Below, piece after piece: positions 28,581-39,482 of a stretch of DNA of 42,738 nucleotides. A program made the translations under genes and the position numbers. Location of the stretch: the IMG/VR virus record IMGVR_UViG_3300022074_000107, positions 1-42,738 of that record; one strand, given 5' to 3'. The stretch is from a virus. Positions within the stretch are counted from its first letter, which is position 1. The number at the start of each line of letters is the position of its first letter. Under the pieces are notes generated by a model, which searched no databases, had not been told where the DNA came from, and worked only from the letters and a program-made list of their open reading frames with translations.

Positions 28581-31043
28581 ATGGAACAAGATCAATTTCA
28601 AATATACGGTAATGGTGTGCAGTATCAGACTGTGCATCAGGTTGACTTGATTCCTGCTATTGACAAGGAACAAGCAAGACAACGTGCAGGTGATCAAGAA
28701 TTCTTGGCAGCAGTCCGTGAAAACAACAGACAAAGAGTAGAAAATGCCAAGCTTGCTGAACGGGATCTTCAAGCACTAAGTAAGTTTAGTGGAAAACTTG
28801 TAGACTTTTTAGTAGATAACCAGAAAAAGCAAAATAAGCGGGATCATGCGGCTGGTATTGAAATAGGGTTGCAAAGACATCGAGAAGGCACCCTTAATAC
28901 TACCAGCTTTGATGAAGGGCTTGAGGTTGCTAAAGAACAAGATGCTATTGCTAGTGAAGTTGAATCTGATGTACTGAACAACAGTGGCGCAAACTATGAG
29001 GCTTCTGCCAACATTGGCAAAAACACAGCCTGGAAACAAGTAGGCATTCGCGAAGGCTTTGCTTTAGGTGCTGTTAGTGGTTACTCAACTTTTGTAGATC
29101 AGAGACTTGGCGATAAAACTTTTGCATCATCAGCTGAATATGCTGCAGCCTTGTCAAAAGTAAGGCAAGAATTTTATATCGAGGCCGGTTTGGCTGGAAA
29201 AGATTCATCTCTTAGGCCAGAGTTTCTAGTAAATAATGTTTATAAACAACTGACCAAGGATGATGCAGTATTGATGCGTAAGTGGCAGAAGCAATTCTCC
29301 ATTGATGATTCTTTTAAACGACAGGCTGAGGCATCTACAACACTTCTAGCTACTAAAGATGTTCCATCATTTCTGAATTCTACACGCAATACTGTTGATG
29401 AGAACGGTCAACCTCTAGGTTTTTCAGGTGCGTGGGGTCTGTTTGAAACTGAACTAACTGATGGTATTGCCGCCGGTAAATATTCAGAAGGTGACCTCAT
29501 TCTAATGGAAAGTCAGCCTATCCCTGGTGACCCTAAAGGTCGTACCTATGGTGAACTTTATGCAACTAGGTTTGGTAAGATCCGCAGAAAGGCTGCTGCA
29601 CAGAGACGGAAAGATTGGGAAAACGAAGAGACTGATCGTAGGCAAGAATTTGAGCAGGCTGAGCAAGAGTTAGTCGATTCTTTTATTGATACAGCTGATA
29701 CAGATGGGTTCACTGATGATCAGATTGATGATGCTATCAATACTCTTCGAGACGAATACGGTATGGAGAGTAGTGAACTTACAGCTTTGAAAACATCTAC
29801 TGTTGATGCTAAGCAACGTGAGGTTCAGGAAGATCAAATTGAAAATCTCGTAGCTAATAATCTTCTCACTACAGACCGACTTAAGCGTTTTGATCCAAAA
29901 CTGCAAAAGAAATACTTGACTGTTGCTCAGACTACTGACAAATTACTTGAAGCAAATGGTGGAAATCTAAAGGTCCAGCTTGATGCCATCGAAGATATGG
30001 TTGAGGACAAAGCTAACGTTACTAGAGATAGTAAGAAGCATCATACTGTTGGACTTATGGTTGCTCGGCAACAACAAAAGTTTCAGAAGCTTGTTACTGA
30101 TTACGCGGTTGGTGGGAGTAATGATCCTGTAGGTGATGCTTTCAGGCAAGTTGAAGCTGAGTTCGAGTCTGTAAAGCAATCTGCCAATGGTTATGCACAT
30201 GAGTTTGCATTTGACAGAGGAGGTGTACAACTAGCTCAGGAAGAGATGGACTATCGAATCAGGTTTATTGATACCAACCTTAAGTCGTATGGCAGCAATG
30301 CCATTGATATGCCAAATACTTTTTTCTCGCAAGATGCATTGAAGAATATGGTCAAAGGTTTTGGTTCTGATAACTGGACTACTGACCCACAGATTGATTA
30401 TATCGCAGACAAGTTAGGTGTAGATCCACTCACGGTTTTAAACAGACAATTAAAGGCTAACGGAATGGATGCATTACCTCCTAGTCCTGCTATTGAGGTA
30501 GTTAATAAACTAACTCCTACACAGCAACGACTGCTTAATAAATATAAAACTCCTGATAGATCTACTAGAGGTCTTATGGGAGTATCTGAGTTCACGCCAA
30601 ACATCGTGCCTAAGGGTTATGGTTCTTTGGTTGAATCAGCTGCTAAAAAGCACAACATCGATCCAGCTATTTTATCTGGTCTTATTGAAACTGAGTCAGG
30701 TTGGAACCCTAACGCTATTAGCCGTTCAGGTGCTAAAGGTTTGACCCAGTTTATGGATCCAACAGCAGCAGAATTTGGAGTCAATGTATTTGACCCAGCT
30801 TCTGCAATTGATGGTGGTGCTAGGTATCTTAGATATCTTATTGATTATTTTAATGGCGACATGCGTCTTGCCATTTTTGCTTACAACGGTGGTATGGGTA
30901 ACATCCAAAAGTTTGGCGGTCCTATCCCTGGCAGTAGGGAAAACCAAGAATACTATGGAAAGGTTATTCGTAATGCTGGTAAGTATGGTTATGGAAAGCA
31001 AGCTCTCCGTGACCCTGCAATACTTAGACCCTCAATATTATGA
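28581..31043 (+). CDS. Internal virion protein with C-terminal lytic transglycosylase (gp15-like)
   Basis: The 820-aa product is mostly helical and coiled, as gp15. The last about 140 residues form an SLT (goose lysozyme-like) domain: AAKKHNIDPAILSGLIETES with the catalytic Glu in ETES, SGAKGLTQFMDPTA, and YNGGMGNIQKFGG. It would locally cut peptidoglycan during DNA ejection. In T7 the SLT domain is at the N-terminus of gp16, so the domain has a different carrier here. It overlaps the gp16-like start by 4 bases. Confidence 0.88.
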   Translation: MEQDQFQIYGNGVQYQTVHQVDLIPAIDKEQARQRAGDQEFLAAVRENNRQRVENAKLAERDLQALSKFSGKLVDFLVDNQKKQNKRDHAAGIEIGLQRHREGTLNTTSFDEGLEVAKEQDAIASEVESDVLNNSGANYEASANIGKNTAWKQVGIREGFALGAVSGYSTFVDQRLGDKTFASSAEYAAALSKVRQEFYIEAGLAGKDSSLRPEFLVNNVYKQLTKDDAVLMRKWQKQFSIDDSFKRQAEASTTLLATKDVPSFLNSTRNTVDENGQPLGFSGAWGLFETELTDGIAAGKYSEGDLILMESQPIPGDPKGRTYGELYATRFGKIRRKAAAQRRKDWENEETDRRQEFEQAEQELVDSFIDTADTDGFTDDQIDDAINTLRDEYGMESSELTALKTSTVDAKQREVQEDQIENLVANNLLTTDRLKRFDPKLQKKYLTVAQTTDKLLEANGGNLKVQLDAIEDMVEDKANVTRDSKKHHTVGLMVARQQQKFQKLVTDYAVGGSNDPVGDAFRQVEAEFESVKQSANGYAHEFAFDRGGVQLAQEEMDYRIRFIDTNLKSYGSNAIDMPNTFFSQDALKNMVKGFGSDNWTTDPQIDYIADKLGVDPLTVLNRQLKANGMDALPPSPAIEVVNKLTPTQQRLLNKYKTPDRSTRGLMGVSEFTPNIVPKGYGSLVESAAKKHNIDPAILSGLIETESGWNPNAISRSGAKGLTQFMDPTAAEFGVNVFDPASAIDGGARYLRYLIDYFNGDMRLAIFAYNGGMGNIQKFGGPIPGSRENQEYYGKVIRNAGKYGYGKQALRDPAILRPSIL

Positions 31044-34000
31044 GCGATCCTATTAATGACATCTTTAACGGTACGCCGGACGGGATTGATCAGGACGAAC
31101 TATTAGAAATGCAGGCTGCTACTCAACAAAGAGCAGCCGATGCAGAAACACTAAAGACTGAAGTAGAGGAGAAGCCTCAATACGATGTAGCTCCTGACTC
31201 TAAAAGTAAGTCAGAGCCTGATGTAAAACCTGAGCCTGCTAAGGCAGAACAGGTAAAGAATGAACGGATGTCTGTAGATGACATCCTTGCTGGTAAAGGT
31301 CCTGTGATGCCTGGTGAGGCAGTTGCAACAGGTACTATTGACTGGGGTGTAGATCTTATTAACAAGATCCCTGGTGTCAGTATTCCTAAATTACCAAAGT
31401 ACCAGGATGAAGTAGCGACATCCATTAGAGATATTTCTAGTGTTGTCGTTCCTACAGTTGGTCTGACACTAACTGGTGTTGGTGCTCTGCAAGCTGCTGG
31501 TAAGGGCTCCAAGATTGCAGCTTTGTCTGACCCTTTTGTTAAGTATTTAGCAACTACAAGTGCCAGCGCTGGTATCGGTGCTGGTGTTGATTTTGTTGCA
31601 GAAACAAATGAAAGAGACGACAATGTACTTGGCACACTGAAAAAGTCTTTTCCCAAAACTTTTGGTTGGGTGCCTGATGACCTTGCTACCCTTGATTCTG
31701 ATAGTCCTGATGTTAAGCGTGCTAAGAACGTCTATGAAGGCGTTGGTCTTGGTATCTTCACTGACATTATTGGTGGTGCTGTCCAGTTAGCGGCAAAACT
31801 TGCGGGTTCTAAAGCTGCTACGCGATGGATTCCTGAATCAGAAAAAGCAAAGACATGGCTAAAGAACAACACACCTGATACTGCTGAAGATGTAATTGAA
31901 AAGGGCGTTGCTAAGCGTACAGAAGATCTTGACAACCTTGGTGGTTATAACTTCTCTAAGGCACAGAACCTAGATGAACCTATCTTTGGCGTACATGACC
32001 TGTACGGTTATGAAGAGATGGGTATTAGGACTGCTGATGACATGGGTATTGTTGGTGCTTCTGTTGACCTTGTTCGCGTTCAAAACAATCTAGATACCTC
32101 ATATGGTCGTCTGGGTAGTGGAATGACTGAGCCTGCACTGAAGTATTCACTTGAAGGTGTAGAAGAATACACTAATGTGATGAAGGGTTTAAGGTCAACT
32201 CTTTCTGATGCAGGTGAATACGGTTACAGACTAAACAATGGTAAGTACATTAATTCTAAAACTATCCGTGATTCTGGTGAAGATTTAGCTGAATCACTGG
32301 GTTACCTGTCGAACAAAGAACTCGCTCGTCAATTAGACAGAATGAAGGTAGGTATCAACCCTGACACAGGTGCACCGATGATGTCATCTGAGGGAATGAC
32401 TGCTGTCAAGTTGATGCTTAAGAAGTCAATGCAAGAGTTTGGCCTTGCAACCGATGGTGTTGCTGATTCGCTACTTCGTGTCTCTATGGCTGGTCAAGTC
32501 TCTGACATGGCAGAGGGTATGCGTTATGCAGAAGGTACTGCTGGTGTTTTGCGATCCCAAGAACAAATCTTGGATCGTATTGAACTACTGATGGTGGCTA
32601 ATGGTGAGACCGGAAAGCAACGTGGTCTGCTGCTGAACTTGATGAATGTATTCAAGCGTGGTGATAAACCCCCTACCCCTGCAGAACTGCGTCAACGTGG
32701 TGCTGATGTAATCAAGCAACTTCAAGCAGAAGCTAAAGCTACCCGCGCCACATTGCAGGAGATCAAAGTCAAGAACCCTGAAATGCTTGATCCTCTGATG
32801 CTTGCATATGAGGCTAGCAACGGTTCAGTAAAGACTATTGATGCTCTTAATAACTACTTCCGCCAATCAACTGGTGTTCTCAAAAAGGCAGTTATAGACG
32901 TGCAACCAGACATTCCTTCTGTAATCATGCAGGGTTTCTGGTCTAACGTTTACAACAGCACACTGTCTGCTTTTGCTACACCTATTAAAGCTGTCGCTTC
33001 TGCAGGTGCCTTACTTATTGAACGTCCTGTAGCTACGTTTGCTGGCGCTTTGGCTCACCGTGATGGCTACACCTTACGAAGAGGTTTCTATCAGTATTCA
33101 GCCTTTACAGAGGCTATGCAAAATGGTATGAAGTACTTCGGTGAGACCATGACTCGCTCAGCTAAAGACCCTACATATGCGGGTGTTGCTGGTCGTGAGA
33201 TGTTGGTCCGAAAAAACCAAAAGCAGATTGAGATCCTTAATTCCTATGCAGATGCTAAGGCTAAGAAGGGAGAATTCGGACCACAGGCATTGATGGCTCA
33301 GGTCGAAGAGATTCAAGCTCTTGCTGACCATCCTTGGTTACGCTTTGGTACGCGCCTTATGCAGGCTACAGACGGCTTTACACAGGCCGTTATTGGTGTT
33401 GCTGAAGCTAGAGGTAGAGCATTTGATGCTGTCAACATTGGTTCTGTAAAACCAGACGATATCCAATCTGCTTACGAAAAGGCATACAAAGAGAGTTGGG
33501 GCAAGGATTCTATGGGTCGAGTGATTATCACTGACAAGGCTGTTAAACAGGCTTCTGGTGAGATCGCTATGAACCTGGATAACAAGCTTACCGATGGTCT
33601 TTCTGCATTCTTAAACTACGTGCCTGGTCTTCGTCCGTTCCTTCTGTTTAATAAGACACCTGTCAATATGATCCAGTTGTTCGGTACACACAACCCAGTA
33701 GGTGTGTTTGCCAATCAGCTTAATGCATTCAGCCTTCCGTTTGAGCAGATGCCTATTCAAAAGGTAGAAAATCTACTGTCATCCAGAGGTATTCCTATGG
33801 ATGAATTTGCTGAGGCTAACTACAACGCGATTAGAGCTGAGCTAAAAGGTCGTAAAGCTATCGGTGCTCTGGCAACTATGAGTGCTGTTGGGTTATTCAT
33901 GAACAGCCGTATTACTGGCAACGGTCACTATGACCGACAAAAGCAGCGTGTACGTCGTGATATGGATTGGAAGCCTAGGTCAATTAAAGCTCCTGGTGGT

Positions 34001-34879
34001 AACTGGGTTAGCTACGACAACCTTGGTCCTTTTACTGATTGGCTGGCATTGACTGCTGACATCATGGATAACTTTGATTCTCTTGATGAAAACAGCCTCG
34101 CTACTAATCTAAACGCTGTGGGTTTTGTTCTCAGTGCATCGATTACTGACAAGTCAATGCTTGCTGGTATCGAACCTCTCTATGACATCTTGTCCGGTAA
34201 CCCTGCTGCTATTAACCGTTGGGCATCATCATTCTTACCTTCTACTGTGTTCCGTGGATCCAGTCAGATGGCTGAGCTTACCCGTCTAATCAGTCCTGAG
34301 CTGCGTGTTGTCGAAGAAAATCTTTTTGCAATGATGGCTAACAGAACACCTGCAAAAGGTATGTTGCCAGAGCAGTATGACTGGTTTGATGGTGACTTAA
34401 TTAATGAACCTGGTAACTTTATTGCTCGTGTCTACAACACCTACAGTCCTTGGAAGGTAAACGGAAAGATCAGCGATGAGAAACAATTCCTGATGGATAT
34501 CGAGTATGACCACCGTCCGTCAATGATGACTGATGGTCAAGGTCTGAAACTCACTATTGCAGAACAAGCACAGGTCTATAAGTACATTGGTCAAGACGGA
34601 ACATTCAAAAAGGCTGTTCAAAAAATCATGCAGACTGTAGATGGTAAAAAGTTTAGGGCTGCCTTCAAAGAAGCCCGTGATAATAACGAGCAGCCTCCAC
34701 GTCTCCAAGACTTTGGCAGTATCCATATCATGCTTGATAAGGAGCTAAATCTTGCTAAAGAAGCAGCTATCCACAGGATTAATGAAGAATCTGGTGGTGA
34801 ACTAAATCAACGTCGATTTGAGCAAGAGCTAGATCGTCAGAACAATAGGACAACAGAACTATTAATCCCTACTAGATAA
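31040..34879 (+). CDS. Large internal virion protein (gp16-like)
   Basis: The 1279-aa protein is the DNA-ejection conduit component, ordered as in T7. The N-terminal 80 residues are acidic and disordered (QDELLEMQAATQQRAADAET), followed by hydrophobic helices (SSVVVPTVGLTLTGVGALQA) and long amphipathic helices. The C-terminal half has FSFLNYVPGLRPF-like wording (LNYVPGLRPFLLFNKTPVNM), conserved in cyanophage gp16. No lysozyme motif is seen in its N-terminus, consistent with transfer of that domain to the preceding gene. Confidence 0.88.
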   Translation: MSDPINDIFNGTPDGIDQDELLEMQAATQQRAADAETLKTEVEEKPQYDVAPDSKSKSEPDVKPEPAKAEQVKNERMSVDDILAGKGPVMPGEAVATGTIDWGVDLINKIPGVSIPKLPKYQDEVATSIRDISSVVVPTVGLTLTGVGALQAAGKGSKIAALSDPFVKYLATTSASAGIGAGVDFVAETNERDDNVLGTLKKSFPKTFGWVPDDLATLDSDSPDVKRAKNVYEGVGLGIFTDIIGGAVQLAAKLAGSKAATRWIPESEKAKTWLKNNTPDTAEDVIEKGVAKRTEDLDNLGGYNFSKAQNLDEPIFGVHDLYGYEEMGIRTADDMGIVGASVDLVRVQNNLDTSYGRLGSGMTEPALKYSLEGVEEYTNVMKGLRSTLSDAGEYGYRLNNGKYINSKTIRDSGEDLAESLGYLSNKELARQLDRMKVGINPDTGAPMMSSEGMTAVKLMLKKSMQEFGLATDGVADSLLRVSMAGQVSDMAEGMRYAEGTAGVLRSQEQILDRIELLMVANGETGKQRGLLLNLMNVFKRGDKPPTPAELRQRGADVIKQLQAEAKATRATLQEIKVKNPEMLDPLMLAYEASNGSVKTIDALNNYFRQSTGVLKKAVIDVQPDIPSVIMQGFWSNVYNSTLSAFATPIKAVASAGALLIERPVATFAGALAHRDGYTLRRGFYQYSAFTEAMQNGMKYFGETMTRSAKDPTYAGVAGREMLVRKNQKQIEILNSYADAKAKKGEFGPQALMAQVEEIQALADHPWLRFGTRLMQATDGFTQAVIGVAEARGRAFDAVNIGSVKPDDIQSAYEKAYKESWGKDSMGRVIITDKAVKQASGEIAMNLDNKLTDGLSAFLNYVPGLRPFLLFNKTPVNMIQLFGTHNPVGVFANQLNAFSLPFEQMPIQKVENLLSSRGIPMDEFAEANYNAIRAELKGRKAIGALATMSAVGLFMNSRITGNGHYDRQKQRVRRDMDWKPRSIKAPGGNWVSYDNLGPFTDWLALTADIMDNFDSLDENSLATNLNAVGFVLSASITDKSMLAGIEPLYDILSGNPAAINRWASSFLPSTVFRGSSQMAELTRLISPELRVVEENLFAMMANRTPAKGMLPEQYDWFDGDLINEPGNFIARVYNTYSPWKVNGKISDEKQFLMDIEYDHRPSMMTDGQGLKLTIAEQAQVYKYIGQDGTFKKAVQKIMQTVDGKKFRAAFKEARDNNEQPPRLQDFGSIHIMLDKELNLAKEAAIHRINEESGGELNQRRFEQELDRQNNRTTELLIPTR

Positions 34880-34881
34880 TC

Positions 34882-37800
34882 ATGACACTGTGTTCTAATA
34901 ACACCCCTTCAACAAACGAATACACCGGCAACGGTGCAATAACTGAATATTCAATTACATTTCAATATTATAGTCAATCAGATATTTTTGTAGCTTTTTA
35001 TGATACAGCTGCAGAAGCATGGGTGTCTGTTAGTAATTCTAACTGGTCCTTCCTTAATCCTACCGTTATTAAGTTCAATACTGCACCAGCAGATAACCAA
35101 AGGATTTTAATCTATCGTTGCACTGATATTGATCCGTTACCAGCTGAATTTTTCCCTGGTAATTCTATTAAAGCAGCAGATCTAAATAACAATTTCTTTG
35201 TTATGAAGTCTGCTATTGAGGAGATTAATACTCAATCTGGTAGCAGTGACACACTAGCACAAAGCGCAAAAGCTACAGCTGATGCTGCAAATGCTAAGGC
35301 GGATACTGCTATTGCGACTGCTAATACAGCAGATACCAACGCAACTACTGCTGTAAATACAGCAAATACAGCGACTTCGACAGCAAATACAGCTAATACT
35401 ACTGCTAATGCAGCTGACACTAAAGCTGATACTGCTATTACAACCGCTAACAGTGCTTCTACTGCGGCTGGAACAGCATTAACTAATTCTCAAACCGCTA
35501 TATCAACTGCTAATACAGCTGCAACTGATGCTAGTTCAGCTGTGACAACTGCTAATGCAGCTGATACTAAAGCAGATACTGCTATTTCGACTGCTAATAC
35601 AGCTTCAACCAATGCTAGCTCAGCTGTAACAACTGCTAACTCAGCAGACACTAACGCAACCACCGCTTTGAATGCGGCTAACAGTGCCACATCAACAGCA
35701 AACACAGCGCTTTCTACAGCTAATACAGCTAACACCACTGCTAATACTGCGAACACCACTGCTAATACTGCTAATACTGCTGCTACTGCCGCTTCATCTG
35801 ATGCTAGTGCAGCCGTGTCAAGTGCTAATGCTGCTGTTACCACGGCTAATACAGCGGACACTAACGCAACTACTGCTCTAAATACTGCTAACTCTGTCGC
35901 TGGTGTTGCTAACACTGCTAACACTAACGCAACCAATGCTGTAAATACCGCTAACACAGCTCTTTCTACTGCTAACACAGCTAATACAACAGCTAATAAT
36001 GCTAATACAACAGCTAATAATGCTCTTAATCAAGTAGCTGCAGCTAGTCCTTGGTCAGAAAATAGTGGGGTTGTTAGTTTAGTCAATAGTGGTTCTAGCG
36101 TGGGTGTCGGGACGTCAAGTCCTTCTCGAAAACTCGAGGTAGCAGGTCACTTAGGTGTTGTTGGTGGCGGCAATGTGTACTTGCAGAATGGTGCCCGAGT
36201 TCAATACGGAACAAGTAACGCTACCTCTGTTATCGGTCAAGACGGATCTAATGGCTACCTTTTGTTTGGGGTCGGTAATGAAGTAGCGAGGTTTACTAGT
36301 AACGGAAATTTCGGCATCGGGACGAGTAATCCCAGCACTTTGTTAGACGTTCGAGGTGCTGGCAATCCACAAATCAAAGTATCTGCAACCAATACTGGAA
36401 CTAACAGCGCCGGACTATATATTGAAAACCAAGGGCAACGAAATTGGCAAATCTGGGCAGATAGGGCTTCAGATCAGTTTAGAATCGGAAACAACTCTAG
36501 AGCTACTACAAATCTTGCTATCACTGCCGGTGTAGGGGTGGGTATCGGCGAAGACAATCCCGACACTACCCTTCATGTTTCGGGTGGCGCCATAACCTTA
36601 GATAGTAAAGTTGCCAATGGACACTCTCGTGGTATCTTTTTCCACGATGGAACTAACTTTGGACAGCAGATTAGGAATTCAACTGGCGGCTTTGTTGCTA
36701 CCACGTACGCAGTAGAAAACAACAATAGTGGAGCTGTAGCTCACAAGTGGTATACAGGTCCTTCTGAAAGATTGAGAATTTCATCTTCGGGTAACTTGGG
36801 AGTTAACACAAGCACTCCACCAGCCAAGTTGACAGTTACCGCTGGAGCATCAGGTACTACAGCTTATGCCGGCAGAAGCCTTAACTATGGTGCATTAGTC
36901 CATACAGTTTCTGGTCGTTCTGGTTACATTGTTCAGAATACCAATTCTTTTACCACTGCAAATGACAATGCAGGCTTTCAGTGGTTGTACCCATTTGATA
37001 GTGGTGGTGATTCTAACTACAAAGTCTTCAGAAGCGCGGTTGGTGCGACACTTGCCGATAAATTCTGGGTGAACCAAGGTGGCGGTGCTTACTTTGCTGA
37101 CCATGTTGGTATCGGAAACACTAATCCAGCAGATTATGACACTACCTCAAATAATTTAGTTGTTGGAGAAGCTGGGTCAGGTGACCGTGGTATCACTATT
37201 GCTTCAGGCACCAGTCATCGTGGCACCGTTATGTTTGCTGATGGCACCAGCGGATTGGGTGAATATGCTGGCTATCTTCAATACAACCATAACGGAAATT
37301 ACCTAGCAATCGCCACTAATAACTCGGAGGCTTTGCGTATAACTTCAAACTCTCGCTTGGGAATTGGCACGTCCAGTCCGAAGCGGAGGCTGCACGTTAA
37401 TCATGCTGCTGGTGACGTCTTTACTACCATTACAGGTGACACAAACTCATACGCTGGCGTTCTGCTTGGTAATCAAGCCGATGATGCAAGAGGTCAAGTA
37501 ATATATAACAATCTCGATAATTCGCTATACTTTGTTACTAACAATTCTGGCGAAAAATTGAGAATTACATCGAACGGAAATTGCGGCATCGGGACGAGCA
37601 ATCCAGGTGCTAAATTACACGTAAAAGGTACTGATACAGGTACAAACGTCCAGCTGCTGCGGTTCCAAAACCCAAGTTCGTCAAACTTATATCTTGAATA
37701 TGCGGATGGTGCCGATGCCAATTCCGACTGGAAGTTTAGAACTGGATCTCAAGAGGCGCTGACTTTCCAGATCGGCGGAGATTTTATTGTCTCCACATCC

Positions 37801-39456
37801 GGAAGTGAGGCGATGCGCATCTCTTCCAATGGCAGCGTGGGTATCGGGGCGAGCAATCCAAGTGCTGGATTAATCGTTAGAGGTTCAGACCAAAACGCAC
37901 CAGGAGTCATCTACGATAACGGCGGGACGGGTGGCTTTATCAAAGCCTTTGGAATGGGATCTTCACCTTTTGCAGGTGGAGGTGTCTTGTTTGGTGCTGA
38001 ACAGTCTTACAGCGCTGGCTCACTTGGTTTTGCTGCAATTAAAGGTCTGCTAACTGATGGCGGTGGTAATACACGAGGTGATCTCTCTTTTTATACTCGT
38101 TCTAGTGCCAGTTCTACGCAACTGACACAAAGAATGAGGATCGACCACAACGGTACTGTAGCTATTACTGGTTCACTAACCGTTAATGGTCAATCCGTTG
38201 CTACTGGTAATATTGCTGAAGCTCCAACAGACGGGCAACAATATGCTCGTCAAAATGCCGCTTGGTCTGTTGTTTCTTCTAGTTCTGGTTATGTCAACGT
38301 AAAAGATTTTGGAGCCGTTGGTAACGGCACAACAGATGACACTACTGCTGTGAGGAATGCTCTTAATGGTGGTGGTACTGTTTACTTCCCTAAAGGTACT
38401 TATCGAATTACCAGTACTTTAAACCACACGTCGGCTTTTAATGTTGTTGGTGACGGTCAACAATCTCGGATTATGTTCGATGCATCCTCAAACAACTCGA
38501 ACCTGTTCAATTTAGAGACCAACGTCCGTCATAACAATGCTAAGAAATGGTCCTTTAGTAGTATTGCTCTCAGTTGTAAGGCTGTTGCAAATAGAATACA
38601 TGCTGCTGGTATCAGAATTGCATACACTGGTCCGGCTACAGTCATTGGCGGTACTAACTATCTAGAACTAAATGACGTTCACATTGTTAGTGAAATAACT
38701 ACTGATGCAACTCAGGCTTACTTTAGATACGGGCTTTCAACTGTTAACATTGGCGGTATTGTTGCTGATAATTTAAATATTTCTACGTTTAATGCTAATG
38801 CAGAAAATGATTCCAGTACTATTGGCATCTACATTCAAAATAATATATCTGGTCACGCTGTAATTCGTGCTTTTACTGGTAATAACATTTACCTACAAAG
38901 GTATTATCAAGGTCTACATGCAACAAAAGCTGGCGGTGGTCAAAACATCGAAAGCATTTATATGACTCAAGGTGAAATTGTTTGCAAGGTAGGTATCCAT
39001 CTGGCTGCTTCTCACGCTACCTTTATTAGTGGTATGCATATTGAATGCCAGAAAGAATCCTACATTAATAGCAGCGATGGTGGTCCTCACCGAGTTGTAG
39101 GCTGTGATTTACGAGGTGGTCGTAATGGCACTCAAAATCTAACCGATTACTTAATTAAAATTGGCGTAGATAACTGTTCATTTACTGGAAATTATATTAC
39201 CGCTCAAATGCCTAGTGCCGGTTGTATTAGAACAGGTGGTAGTACCGGTAACCCTGATAATGTAAGCATTGTAGGTAATATCTTTAATGGTAATGGTTCA
39301 TCTACCTACCGCGCTCTTTCTTGTGAAAGTGGCTCTGTTAACGTTATATTTACTGGTAATCTTGGCAGTGGTTTTGGCGGCAACTCCAACCCAGTCTTCA
39401 ATCAAATTGGCACTGGGCAAGGAAAGTTGAACAATACAGCTAACGAGTTTCAGTAA
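34882..39456 (+). CDS. Tail fibre protein, 1524 aa
   Basis: It mediates host recognition. In order: a T7 gp17-type N-terminal attachment domain (residues about 1-115, TEYSITFQYYSQSDIFVAFY); an Ala/Thr/Asn coiled-coil shaft of about 265 residues made of ANTA/ADTKADTAI repeats; a long beta-rich region with repeated GIGTSNPSxxLxV units and LRITSNGN blocks; and a C-terminal parallel beta-helix starting VNVKDFGAVGNGTTDDTTAV (pectate-lyase-like) to the end. Such beta-helices often bind or cut polysaccharide. The intramolecular chaperone at the very end is not evident. Confidence 0.93.
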   Translation: MTLCSNNTPSTNEYTGNGAITEYSITFQYYSQSDIFVAFYDTAAEAWVSVSNSNWSFLNPTVIKFNTAPADNQRILIYRCTDIDPLPAEFFPGNSIKAADLNNNFFVMKSAIEEINTQSGSSDTLAQSAKATADAANAKADTAIATANTADTNATTAVNTANTATSTANTANTTANAADTKADTAITTANSASTAAGTALTNSQTAISTANTAATDASSAVTTANAADTKADTAISTANTASTNASSAVTTANSADTNATTALNAANSATSTANTALSTANTANTTANTANTTANTANTAATAASSDASAAVSSANAAVTTANTADTNATTALNTANSVAGVANTANTNATNAVNTANTALSTANTANTTANNANTTANNALNQVAAASPWSENSGVVSLVNSGSSVGVGTSSPSRKLEVAGHLGVVGGGNVYLQNGARVQYGTSNATSVIGQDGSNGYLLFGVGNEVARFTSNGNFGIGTSNPSTLLDVRGAGNPQIKVSATNTGTNSAGLYIENQGQRNWQIWADRASDQFRIGNNSRATTNLAITAGVGVGIGEDNPDTTLHVSGGAITLDSKVANGHSRGIFFHDGTNFGQQIRNSTGGFVATTYAVENNNSGAVAHKWYTGPSERLRISSSGNLGVNTSTPPAKLTVTAGASGTTAYAGRSLNYGALVHTVSGRSGYIVQNTNSFTTANDNAGFQWLYPFDSGGDSNYKVFRSAVGATLADKFWVNQGGGAYFADHVGIGNTNPADYDTTSNNLVVGEAGSGDRGITIASGTSHRGTVMFADGTSGLGEYAGYLQYNHNGNYLAIATNNSEALRITSNSRLGIGTSSPKRRLHVNHAAGDVFTTITGDTNSYAGVLLGNQADDARGQVIYNNLDNSLYFVTNNSGEKLRITSNGNCGIGTSNPGAKLHVKGTDTGTNVQLLRFQNPSSSNLYLEYADGADANSDWKFRTGSQEALTFQIGGDFIVSTSGSEAMRISSNGSVGIGASNPSAGLIVRGSDQNAPGVIYDNGGTGGFIKAFGMGSSPFAGGGVLFGAEQSYSAGSLGFAAIKGLLTDGGGNTRGDLSFYTRSSASSTQLTQRMRIDHNGTVAITGSLTVNGQSVATGNIAEAPTDGQQYARQNAAWSVVSSSSGYVNVKDFGAVGNGTTDDTTAVRNALNGGGTVYFPKGTYRITSTLNHTSAFNVVGDGQQSRIMFDASSNNSNLFNLETNVRHNNAKKWSFSSIALSCKAVANRIHAAGIRIAYTGPATVIGGTNYLELNDVHIVSEITTDATQAYFRYGLSTVNIGGIVADNLNISTFNANAENDSSTIGIYIQNNISGHAVIRAFTGNNIYLQRYYQGLHATKAGGGQNIESIYMTQGEIVCKVGIHLAASHATFISGMHIECQKESYINSSDGGPHRVVGCDLRGGRNGTQNLTDYLIKIGVDNCSFTGNYITAQMPSAGCIRTGGSTGNPDNVSIVGNIFNGNGSSTYRALSCESGSVNVIFTGNLGSGFGGNSNPVFNQIGTGQGKLNNTANEFQ
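35245..36035 (+). repeat. Degenerate tandem repeat encoding the fibre shaft
   Basis: Imperfect copies of a gctaatacagc-type unit encode the T-A-N-T-A-N-T shaft. Because of it, the complementary strand also has long Ala/Val open frames with no biological meaning. The stretch is prone to slippage and can vary in length between relatives. Confidence 0.75.
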
Positions 39457-39482
39457 TTAATTCTTATTTTTTATAAAAAATC

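Noticed and set aside
35490-35978. Long minus-strand Ala/Val frame
   Set aside because: It is the shadow of the fibre shaft repeat on the complementary strand.
39464-39482. Terminator after the tail fibre
   Set aside because: TTTTTTATAAAAAA is AT-only, with no GC stem; it is unlikely to terminate on its own.
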